Source: Bacteroidetes bacterium GWA2_40_15 (GTDB lineage Bacteria > Bacteroidota > Bacteroidia > Bacteroidales > VadinHA17). From it: a stretch of DNA of 57,350 bases. A program made the translations under genes and the position numbers. The stretch is from positions 18,338-75,687 of the forward strand of contig MENI01000017.1 in NCBI GenBank assembly GCA_001768195.1, read 5' to 3'. Shown piece after piece: positions 41,043 to 47,890 of the stretch (its first letter is position 1; each line of letters begins with the position of its first letter). The notes under the pieces are model-generated. The model saw nothing but the letters and a program-made list of their open reading frames with translations. It was not told where the DNA came from and made no database searches.

Positions 41043-41765
41043 ATGTGTTTCACTGTTAATGTCAACCTGATTAAAGAAGAACTTGAAAACAGGTATGGTG
41101 CTACCTTAATAGATCCTGACAAATACAGACCCAGCTACTATTATCATGCTTTTGCCCTTCCCGAGCTGCCTGCAATCTGCTCGGAAGATAAGTCAAATCT
41201 TAAACTACTTAAATGGGGATTGATCCCTTCATGGACCAGAAACATCGAAGATGCAAATGAGATAAGATACAAAACATTCAATGCAAGGTCGGAGAGTATT
41301 GATAAAAAATCCTCTTTTTCCTCAAGCTTTAAAACCAGGCGATGCATAATCCCCCTTCGCGGATTTTTTGAGTGGCAGCATGTTGGTAAAGAGAAGGTCC
41401 CCTGGTATATCAGTCACGCTGAAAATGAGATATTGTCAGTTGCAGGCTTATATGATGAATGGATTGAGAACAATACCGGCGAAAAGTATACAACTTTCTC
41501 CATCGTTACTACCGATGCAAATAAGCTGATGTCAGAAATACACAATTCGGGAAGGAGAATGCCGGCAATTCTTGACAAGGATTCAGAGTTGAAATGGATC
41601 GACCTTTCATTTTCTCCTGACGATGCAAAAAATCTCCTTAAACCTTCATCTGAGAGCATTCTTAAGGCTCATACCATAAGCCCTCTTGTGAACAGCAGAA
41701 CTGCCAACCGCAACAATCCGGAAGTAATCAGGCCATACAATTATAACCAGCAGCTTCTTTTTTAG
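41043..41765 (+). CDS. SRAP-family DNA-protein crosslink protein (YedK/HMCES type)
   Basis: 240 residues. The protein begins MCFTVNV, so after removal of Met the N-terminal residue is the catalytic Cys2 that forms a stable thiazolidine with abasic sites in single-stranded DNA. The other family residues are present: N and R in FNARSESI, the Glu in PLRGFFEWQHVG, and RRMPAIL with GLYDEW. It protects replication forks from abasic lesions. Coupling with an exported beta-lactamase-like gene appears to be chance. Confidence 0.92.
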   Translation: MCFTVNVNLIKEELENRYGATLIDPDKYRPSYYYHAFALPELPAICSEDKSNLKLLKWGLIPSWTRNIEDANEIRYKTFNARSESIDKKSSFSSSFKTRRCIIPLRGFFEWQHVGKEKVPWYISHAENEILSVAGLYDEWIENNTGEKYTTFSIVTTDANKLMSEIHNSGRRMPAILDKDSELKWIDLSFSPDDAKNLLKPSSESILKAHTISPLVNSRTANRNNPEVIRPYNYNQQLLF

Positions 41766-41789
41766 GCTATAATTGGGTTTTATAAGTTA

Positions 41790-42983
41790 TTAAACATTTT
41801 CATCAAAATCAATTTTGTCTGCAGTAATTTTTTGGAGAGGTTTTTCCATTGGTAATGTGAAATAAAAAGATGAGCCTTTACCTTCTTTGCTTTCGACCCA
41901 TATCTCACCTCCGTTTGTTTCTAAAAATCCTTTTACCAATAATAGTCCGATGCCGCTTCCTTTATTCTCTTTACTCATTTTTGAAAGAGGGTTCCTTTGC
42001 GGGGTGAAAAGTTTTTCCTGTATCTCTTTTGACATTCCAATACCAGTATCCCTGATCTGAACAATTATCCTATCCTCTTTTTTCTTCGCAGTAACTGTTA
42101 TTTTTCCTCCTTTATTTGAATGTCTGATAGCATTTGAGACAATATTTTGAATGACAGAGAGTAACATCTTTTCATCTGCAAAAACAGTTGTGTTTTCTTC
42201 TATTTCGTTATGCAGGTTAATGGCGGCTATTTCAGCGACTTCATTTAAAGTATCAAAAACTTTTTTTACATACTGGATAAGCTCAACTTTTTTAGGAGTG
42301 AATGCTTCCGATGCATATTTTATCCGGGCCCACTCCAATAAATAGTCCAGCATTTCTAATTCATTTGTTGATTCTTTATGAAGGAGGTCAATCATATCTT
42401 CCAATTCACTTCGTTGCATTTTGGCAAAATCCGATTTCAGATATTCAGTAATCCCAATAATCCCGCTTAACGGACTTCTTAAGTCATGTGAGAGTATGGC
42501 AAGTATGCTATCCTTATGGTTATTAAGTTCTTCCAGTTCTTTTACGTATTTTTTTACAGCTTCTTCCGATTTCCTTCTTTCAGTAAGATCCCGCAGAATT
42601 TTAACGTATCCAAGCATTTCTCCATCTAATCCGATCAGCGGGAAAACCAAACCGTAAGCATAAAATTTGCTTCCATCCTTACAAATGTGCCATCTGTTAT
42701 CGACAGCCCTGCCTTCTCTGACTGCTTTATCAATTTCCTCTTTTGGAATACCATTTATTTTATCCTCTTCAGTAAAAATCTTACTAAAATGTTCGCCCAG
42801 AATCTCCTCTGTTTCATATCCAAATATTGTTGAAGAGCCGGAACTCCAGCTGTTGATTATTAGTTCTTTATCCAGGGTGAAAATTGAATAATCTTGTAAG
42901 CTGTCAATTATCTGGCTGTAAAATTCTGAAGTTGGGATATAGCTGCTTTTAAGAATTTTTGAATCTGTTTGCTCTTTTTTCAT
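41790..42983 (-). CDS. PAS-domain sensor histidine kinase
   Basis: 397 residues, no membrane helix, so a cytoplasmic sensor. A PAS domain (about 20-135) with WSSGSSTIFGYETEEILG is followed by a coiled linker, the phospho-accepting box LSHDLRSPLSG (H166), an N box NIVSNAIRHS, G1 DTGIGM, G2 GSGIGLLLVKGF, and a final GKGSSFYFTLPM. The kinase is complete. No response regulator gene is beside it, so the partner must be elsewhere. It may be related to the CheB-domain gene 188 bp upstream. Confidence 0.92.
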   Translation of the reverse strand: MKKEQTDSKILKSSYIPTSEFYSQIIDSLQDYSIFTLDKELIINSWSSGSSTIFGYETEEILGEHFSKIFTEEDKINGIPKEEIDKAVREGRAVDNRWHICKDGSKFYAYGLVFPLIGLDGEMLGYVKILRDLTERRKSEEAVKKYVKELEELNNHKDSILAILSHDLRSPLSGIIGITEYLKSDFAKMQRSELEDMIDLLHKESTNELEMLDYLLEWARIKYASEAFTPKKVELIQYVKKVFDTLNEVAEIAAINLHNEIEENTTVFADEKMLLSVIQNIVSNAIRHSNKGGKITVTAKKKEDRIIVQIRDTGIGMSKEIQEKLFTPQRNPLSKMSKENKGSGIGLLLVKGFLETNGGEIWVESKEGKGSSFYFTLPMEKPLQKITADKIDFDENV

Positions 42984-43171
42984 GACTTGTTTAACAGATA
43001 ATGTTCATAATACCCAGAATGAATATTACGGCTAATCAGCTAACAAAGATGGGTGTATAATTGCGAAAAGAGATTACACAATAATTGAAAAGAATTACAA
43101 CATTCACACATTTTATTTTGTCATGGAGCATCACCGGCAGCTGCCTCTATTGACACCTGATATTTACCGGA

Positions 43172-43801
43172 TCATTTATCACTGTGTGAGGCAATTCGCA
43201 CAATTTCTTTAGCAATATCTTCAGGTGATAGAATATAATCTATGCATCCGCTTGCTATTGCGGTTTCCGGCATATCTGGTTGTGCTGCAGTGTCGGGCTT
43301 CTGTGCAATGGTGATGCCACCAGCTTCCTTTATAGCACATAAAGCCTTTGCCCCGTCACCATCATATCCGGAAACAATGACCGCAATGAGTTTCCCATCC
43401 CAGTTTTTAATCAGGGAGCTGAGAAATATTGTAATCACATTGGGCCATCCTTTGGGCTTTGATATCGGCTTAAGCCGGAACTCATCATCAATAACATGTA
43501 AATCGTGCTTTTCAGGAATGATAAACACATGGTTAGGCTGAATGTCAAGCTTTTCAGTGATCAGCTCAACCGGCATTTTTGTATGTTTTGGAAGAATCTC
43601 ATGAAGCAGGGTGGCTACGGTTCTTAAGTGATTAACGATGACAATAGCAACACCCATATCGGACGGAAGATGGCTAAGTAACCTGATGTATGCGTCGAGG
43701 CCTCCAGCTGAACCACCTACACAAACTATCGGAAAGTCTTTTGCAATGCTTCCGTTATTCATCGGTTTTTTGTTAAAAGAGAATAATGTCTTTAAATTCA
43801 A
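43172..43801 (-). CDS. Stand-alone CheB-type methylesterase domain
   Basis: 209 residues (ATG at 43801; a start at 43762 is also possible). Only the CheB catalytic domain is present. The triad appears intact: S31 in CVGGSAGGLDA, H58 in VIVNHLRT, D149 in SGYDGDGAKAL. There is no receiver domain and no CheR, CheW or MCP gene nearby. Such lone CheB domains occur in hybrid CheB-CheR-PAS kinases. Here it may act with the PAS histidine kinase downstream on the same strand. Confidence 0.85.
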   Translation of the reverse strand: MNLKTLFSFNKKPMNNGSIAKDFPIVCVGGSAGGLDAYIRLLSHLPSDMGVAIVIVNHLRTVATLLHEILPKHTKMPVELITEKLDIQPNHVFIIPEKHDLHVIDDEFRLKPISKPKGWPNVITIFLSSLIKNWDGKLIAVIVSGYDGDGAKALCAIKEAGGITIAQKPDTAAQPDMPETAIASGCIDYILSPEDIAKEIVRIASHSDK

Positions 43802-43817
43802 AGTTAAGGATTTAAAT

Positions 43818-44201
43818 CTAAATAATCCTTTTTTCTTTTTTGCTGGCTATAATGGTTTTATTTAATCTTGAGAGTTGGGTTGTTTCCTGTTTTGCGCTCA
43901 TTAAACATTTAATGAGCCCCTTATTTTTGAGCTCTTCTGCCTTTTTGATGTTAATATTACTCCAGTTGCTTGAAGGCTTTCTGGGAGTGAAACGAATACA
44001 GTACCTTTCATTATCAATTGATCTGCGTATCCCGTCTATCCAGCCAAAACAGAGAGCTTCGTCAACAGATTGCGACCAGGTCATACTGGGTTTATAACTG
44101 CCTGCTTTATAATAACCCACCAATAATTCAGTTTCACTTTTGTGGTTTTTCTCCAGCCACTTTCTGAATTCTTTTTGATTCTGAAAGAAAATAGGTGTCA
44201 T
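43818..44201 (-). CDS. YdeI/OmpD-associated family protein, C-terminus altered
   Basis: 127 residues. FFQNQKEFRKWLEKNH, VGYYKAGSYKPSMTWSQSVD, EALCFGWIDGIRRSID and FTPRKPSSNWSNINIKKAEEL are strong matches to the YdeI family, which has about 185-195 residues. After residue 96 the sequence (CLMSAKQETTQLSRLNKTII) no longer resembles the family, where KPAGLKAFE or similar follows. The change coincides with a perfect short palindrome and ends in a dispersed repeat. It is probably shortened by a frameshift or insertion. Function of the family is not clear. Confidence 0.75.
   Translation of the reverse strand: MTPIFFQNQKEFRKWLEKNHKSETELLVGYYKAGSYKPSMTWSQSVDEALCFGWIDGIRRSIDNERYCIRFTPRKPSSNWSNINIKKAEELKNKGLIKCLMSAKQETTQLSRLNKTIIASKKEKRII
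43821..43849. repeat. AATAATCC-T/C tract dispersed repeat, copy 1
   Basis: AATAATCCTTTTTTCTTTTT followed by GCTGGCT. An almost identical 29-base sequence occurs at 45442-45470. In this copy it encodes (in reverse) the last residues, SKKEKRII, of the YdeI-family protein. Coordinates may be off by one base. Confidence 0.7.
43896..43917. repeat. Short perfect palindrome within the YdeI-family gene
   Basis: GCTCATTAAA-CA-TTTAATGAGC: 10-bp arms with a 2-base centre. It lies exactly where the coding sequence departs from its family. Confidence 0.75.
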
Positions 44202-44226
44202 TCTGACTATAATTCTCTATTCTCTA

Positions 44227-44553
44227 TTATTCAGGTTTATTCTTACTGCCTGATAAAAGTGAAAGAAGAAAGATAATCAGTCCTGCTATTACAGCACCTA
44301 TCAAAAGCTCTGCAAAGTACTTGTACTTTATCATTGCAAAAAGAAGAGATGCAAGAAGTATTATTGACGATATAATCAGGACCTTTTTCATGACGGGGCT
44401 TTTCTTCTCAATATACTTAATGGCAGCAAATACGACGAAAAGAGCCAGCCCGATTACAAGCATAATACCTGAACCAGGCAGAGGAACAAGCTTGAAGATT
44501 ATTCCTATAAGGAATATTGATACGGATATCAGAAGCAATACCAGGCTTTTCAT
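44227..44553 (-). CDS. Small membrane protein, unknown function
   Basis: 108 residues, four hydrophobic segments (about 3-21, 28-46, 58-75, 82-100) and few charged residues apart from KYIEKKSPVMKK and the C-terminal KNKPE. GIIFKLVPLPGSGIMLVIGL recalls the GldL-like or DUF308-like small membrane proteins of Bacteroidota. No firm family. Single-gene unit between the YdeI-like and next membrane-protein genes. Confidence 0.6.
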   Translation of the reverse strand: MKSLVLLLISVSIFLIGIIFKLVPLPGSGIMLVIGLALFVVFAAIKYIEKKSPVMKKVLIISSIILLASLLFAMIKYKYFAELLIGAVIAGLIIFLLSLLSGSKNKPE

Positions 44554-44652
44554 ATAACTGTCTTATAGTTTGTTAGTATTAACTTTTAAATATATTTAAA
44601 AAAATGTATTCTGATGTTAAGCCGGCTGATTCCGGTCAATATTAATACTCTG

Positions 44653-45114
44653 TTACCTGCCTGGAATTCTTTCAAGTTGTATTGCTCTCTCTTTTGAATA
44701 ATTCATGAAAAAATGATAGATTTTATTCTTCTCATCGCGGTTGGCAGTTATCAGATTAATCCTTACCGGCTTCCTGCTTTTCAGATTTACCTCGATTTCA
44801 GTTCTCTTCAGTATTATCTTCTCAATCTCTGAATCCTCAGCGATTATTGGTCTTAATTTGTTCATAAGTTTAATAATCAAGCGGTTGTCTTCAGGTCTCA
44901 AATATGATCTGCTCAAACCAAAATCCCTTGTCAGATTTGCTGCTCCGGCTAACAGGTATGTAAATAATATAAAATAATTGTGGAAACCGCTATCAGATAG
45001 TTCTGAAATGAAATATGCGATTCCGGATAGAATAAACATTATACCAATACCATATCTGATAAGTGTCCATGGTTTGTTGTTAATAAACAGCGGTTCCATT
45101 AGTTTAATTATCAC
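44653..45114 (-). CDS. Membrane protein with a C-terminal soluble domain, unknown function
   Basis: 153 residues (start at 45114; a start at 45099, MEPLFINN, is possible). Two membrane helices (about 20-37 and 48-62) are followed by a soluble domain (about 75-150) with alternating strands (EIEKIILKRTEIEVNLKSR) and a final helix (EKNKIYHFFMNYSKERA). This looks like a PH-like membrane-bound domain. Not assigned to a named family. Confidence 0.6.
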   Translation of the reverse strand: MIIKLMEPLFINNKPWTLIRYGIGIMFILSGIAYFISELSDSGFHNYFILFTYLLAGAANLTRDFGLSRSYLRPEDNRLIIKLMNKLRPIIAEDSEIEKIILKRTEIEVNLKSRKPVRINLITANRDEKNKIYHFFMNYSKERAIQLERIPGR

Positions 45115-45254
45115 GAGTGATCAATTCGTACATTTTCTCTTGCAATATTATATTTCGTGCATCTTTTATTAGCTTTGACAATCAGTAAATTTATTAATAA
45201 ATTACTTGAAGAGCTAATTCCAGTATGAGATAATGTTTTGATGGTAACTGAAAA

Positions 45255-45446
45255 ATGGGCTATAAACTTTCAAATACAAAAAAATTAAATCCGATAGAAC
45301 CTTCCTGTAAGAAGAGAATTTATTATTCGCCAGAGGAGGCTGAGGATATGGTCAGGTATATTAAAGAAAACCGGAGAGTAAAGGAAATTCATGCCTATAA
45401 ATGCTTGACCTGCGGTTTCTGGCATTTAACAAGTAAGTCTGAATAA
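45255..45446 (+). CDS. Small zinc-ribbon-like protein
   Basis: 63 residues. An N-terminal basic part (NPIEPSCKKRIYYSPEEAED) and a C-terminal AYKCLTCGFWHLTSK. The CxxCgxWHLT motif recurs in small proteins of unknown function in phages and bacteria. Cys18, the CxxC pair and His form a possible zinc site. Its stop codon lies inside the dispersed repeat at 45442. No operon partner. Confidence 0.65.
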   Translation: MGYKLSNTKKLNPIEPSCKKRIYYSPEEAEDMVRYIKENRRVKEIHAYKCLTCGFWHLTSKSE

Positions 45447-45470
45447 TCCTTTTTTCTTTTTCACTGGCTT
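45442..45470. repeat. AATAATCC-T/C tract dispersed repeat, copy 2
   Basis: AATAATCCTTTTTTCTTTTT followed by CACTGGCTT, nearly identical to 43821-43849. The TAA stop of the small zinc-ribbon gene (45444-45446) is within it. Confidence 0.75.
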
Positions 45471-45489
45471 TGATAGCCCGCCTCTTCCT

Positions 45490-45513
45490 CATGCCGGTCG
45501 CCGGTTACTGGTC
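45490..45513. repeat. Short GCCGGTC heptamer array between convergent genes
   Basis: ATGCCGGTCGCCGGTTACTG then GTCA: three 7-base steps (GCCGGTC, GCCGGTT, ACTGGTC) ending close to the TonB-family stop codon at 45512. Confidence 0.55.
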
Positions 45514-46255
45514 ATTGTGCCACAAAATGATAAGTAAGTGTGCCCATCTGGATTTTCGGTGCCTTAAGGTCCGAATTGAACCGCGTGATCACCGCTGCCC
45601 TGACTGCCGCCTCAACCAGGCAAGGATCGGAGGTAGTGCTTTCACCTGTTATTACAAGGGTCTTCTCCACAGCACCCTTTTGATTAACCTCTATTCTCAA
45701 GGAAACTTTTCCCGATCCCTGACATTTATATATCGGTATTGGCAGATAGGTATGTGTCCTGCCTTTAAGTTCATAGTAGATACGTGTCGGCCCCTTGTAA
45801 TTTGCAGCCATCTCCTGCGATTCGGAGGGCTTATTCTGGTCATCTTTTACTTTCGATTCATCATTGAAAGCAAGATTTTCATCAGTTTTATCTGCAGCTT
45901 TCTTCTGTTCATCAATATAATTATCAACACTTAGCTTTCCGCTTTTTATGAGTTCTTCCTTAACCTTATCAATGTAATCATCAGGATTGACTCTTGCATC
46001 AGCTTTGTTTGCGAGGTTCCTTGCTATGTTCAGCATCTCTTCATCACCCTGGAGTATCTTCTCAATTGTGGTTATTGGTACCTCAATCAGTTTTTCTTCT
46101 TCAGGTTGTTCTTCGGCGAGAAACTCAATTTCAAACATATCCCTTGCCTGAACTTGCAATGACCTGATCTGAAATGACATAATGATGATAGCAACAATAA
46201 GATGAAATATTACTGTACCCAAAATTCCAACCAGCCTGCCTTTGTACTTCTTCAT
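45512..46255 (-). CDS. TonB-family energy-transducer protein
   Basis: 247 residues. One N-terminal helix (GILGTVIFHLIVAIIIMSF, about 11-28), an acidic periplasmic linker (FLAEEQPEEEKLIE), a coiled middle (about 60-160), and a C-terminal TonB-like domain: PIYKCQGSGKVSLRIEVNQK and AVRAAVITRFN. Typical TonB proteins couple the ExbBD motor to outer-membrane receptors. ExbB and ExbD genes are not beside it. The proline-rich linker of E. coli TonB is replaced by an acidic/lysine-rich linker. Confidence 0.8.
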   Translation of the reverse strand: MKKYKGRLVGILGTVIFHLIVAIIIMSFQIRSLQVQARDMFEIEFLAEEQPEEEKLIEVPITTIEKILQGDEEMLNIARNLANKADARVNPDDYIDKVKEELIKSGKLSVDNYIDEQKKAADKTDENLAFNDESKVKDDQNKPSESQEMAANYKGPTRIYYELKGRTHTYLPIPIYKCQGSGKVSLRIEVNQKGAVEKTLVITGESTTSDPCLVEAAVRAAVITRFNSDLKAPKIQMGTLTYHFVAQ

Positions 46256-46381
46256 AATCTGCGAAATTATAAATTATTACATTTGTCACGCTGATATTTG
46301 TGCTATATATTGAACTTGTTGGTTGTTATACTTAAAAGCATAATTCAGTATTATACCGAAATCATATAATAATCAGGAGTC

Positions 46382-46960
46382 ATGAAGAAAGAATTGGTAC
46401 TTGAGGTAATACAGGAGCGATGGAGTCCTTATGCCTTATCTCAGCAAACTGTTGAGGAGTTTAAAATAAAAGCAATGATGGAAGCGGCCGGTCATGCACC
46501 TTCATGCAATAATGAACAGCCATGGTTATTTGTCTATACTACCCGTGAGAATGAGAAGGTGTTCAACGATTATATTGAATTTCTGGTGGAAGGTAATCAG
46601 ATATGGGCTAAGAATGCTTATGCTCTTATAATAAGTATGGCCAGAACAAGATTCTCTCACAACGGAAAGCCAAACAGATTTGCACAGTATGATACAGGTA
46701 TGGCTGTTTCAAACCTGCTTATTCAGGCCACGGCTTTCGATATACATATCCACCAGATGGGCGGCTTCTCGGTTGAAAAGGTACGGGAATATTTCCGGCT
46801 TGGAGATGACGTTGAACCCATTGCAGCAATGGCTGCAGGATTTCTGGGTGATGGAACCAATCTGCCAGCCGATGTACTGAAAAAGGATGAGAACAGAAGA
46901 CCAAGGAAAACCGTCAACGACTATGCCTTTAAGAACAAATTGTATAATCCTGCTTTTTGA
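46382..46960 (+). CDS. Nitroreductase-family FMN protein
   Basis: 192 residues. APSCNNEQPWLFVYTTRENE near residue 39 is the FMN-binding start of the family (here with Cys-Asn-Asn). QYDTGMAVSNLLIQATAFDI and MGGFSVEKVREYF follow. It probably reduces nitro compounds or quinones with NAD(P)H; the true substrate is unknown. A short AGGAG lies 5 nt before the ATG. Single-gene unit. Confidence 0.88.
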   Translation: MKKELVLEVIQERWSPYALSQQTVEEFKIKAMMEAAGHAPSCNNEQPWLFVYTTRENEKVFNDYIEFLVEGNQIWAKNAYALIISMARTRFSHNGKPNRFAQYDTGMAVSNLLIQATAFDIHIHQMGGFSVEKVREYFRLGDDVEPIAAMAAGFLGDGTNLPADVLKKDENRRPRKTVNDYAFKNKLYNPAF

Positions 46961-46983
46961 GATAAATAGCGCTCATAGATTAA

Positions 46984-47005
46984 CTATCAGCTACCAGCCA
47001 TCAGC
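46984..47005. repeat. ATCAGCT heptamer block between convergent genes
   Basis: ATCAGCT ACCAGCC ATCAGCT ATC: three 7-base steps that run to the stop codon of the minus-strand gene at 47005. Confidence 0.65.
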
Positions 47006-47697
47006 TATCTATTCTCAGCATTCTTTATCTTCTTCTTAACCTTGGGTTGCTCGGGTTTGTTGAACTTCTGGTTCTTGAATAATCCGTTCTTTACCCCCTG
47101 CACGAATTTACCCCATGCCCACGGATTGAGAAGATTATTGACCGGAAACTGGTTCTTGGTTGACAAATTACTGAAATTCTGTTCCATAACATATTTATAA
47201 CCTGCTTCAGGTGCGACTTTAAGGTTTGACTGATTTGCTATGGCAACATAAATGGATGCCAGGTTATCATTCATGTTCTCAATTATCGGATCAATCGGTT
47301 TTTGTTGTGTGATATCTCTTATGAACTCACTGTATGTTCTCCATGGAAGAATATTAACTCCGGTGATCTCTACTGTATCAAACTCAAGCCTGATATCCAT
47401 TTTAACATGCTTTTCACTATATGTGAGCGGAATTACAGTATGATACCTCTTGTAACCAAGTGCACGAAAAAAAATTGTGTCTCCCGGAGTGCTCGTTATC
47501 GAATATATACCCGACCTTTCACTTACAGCTCCCTTTTTGAGCTTTTTAGAAATTATTGCTGCGCCCGAGACCAGCCTGTTTGATTCATCAGATATTATTC
47601 CGCTTACCTGAAGATATCTCTCCGGCTCTGATTCCTGCCCGTTGAGCACAGAGATAGTAAGCAATAACAGGATGATAGTGTAAATGAATTTGTTCAA
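47005..47697 (-). CDS. Exported CarboxypepD_reg-like domain protein
   Basis: 230 residues with a signal peptide (YTIILLLLTISVLNGQ). ERYLQVSGIISDESNRLVSG and AAIISKKLKKGAVSERSGIY match the transthyretin-like carboxypeptidase regulatory domain (about residues 28-110) that also begins SusC-type receptors. The rest is not a plug or barrel. It contains a stretch (SNLSTKNQFPVNNLLNPWAW) often found in small outer-membrane-associated Bacteroidota proteins. The C-terminal tail is strongly basic (KKKIKNAENR). Function unknown. Confidence 0.75.
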   Translation of the reverse strand: MNKFIYTIILLLLTISVLNGQESEPERYLQVSGIISDESNRLVSGAAIISKKLKKGAVSERSGIYSITSTPGDTIFFRALGYKRYHTVIPLTYSEKHVKMDIRLEFDTVEITGVNILPWRTYSEFIRDITQQKPIDPIIENMNDNLASIYVAIANQSNLKVAPEAGYKYVMEQNFSNLSTKNQFPVNNLLNPWAWGKFVQGVKNGLFKNQKFNKPEQPKVKKKIKNAENR

Positions 47698-47890
47698 TCA
47701 GCAGGCTATTATTTCCTGTAATAACAGAATTACAGCTGCAAAATACGCATTATTGTGTATAACGGTAAAACATTTAACTATATTTTAACAGGAAAGAGTA
47801 TTGCTTAAAATACTTTATCCTTACTATATCATTTAATGAGGATTTTCGCTGTCAAATATTTAACTTTAGAAGGTAATTAAACCTCCTTTT

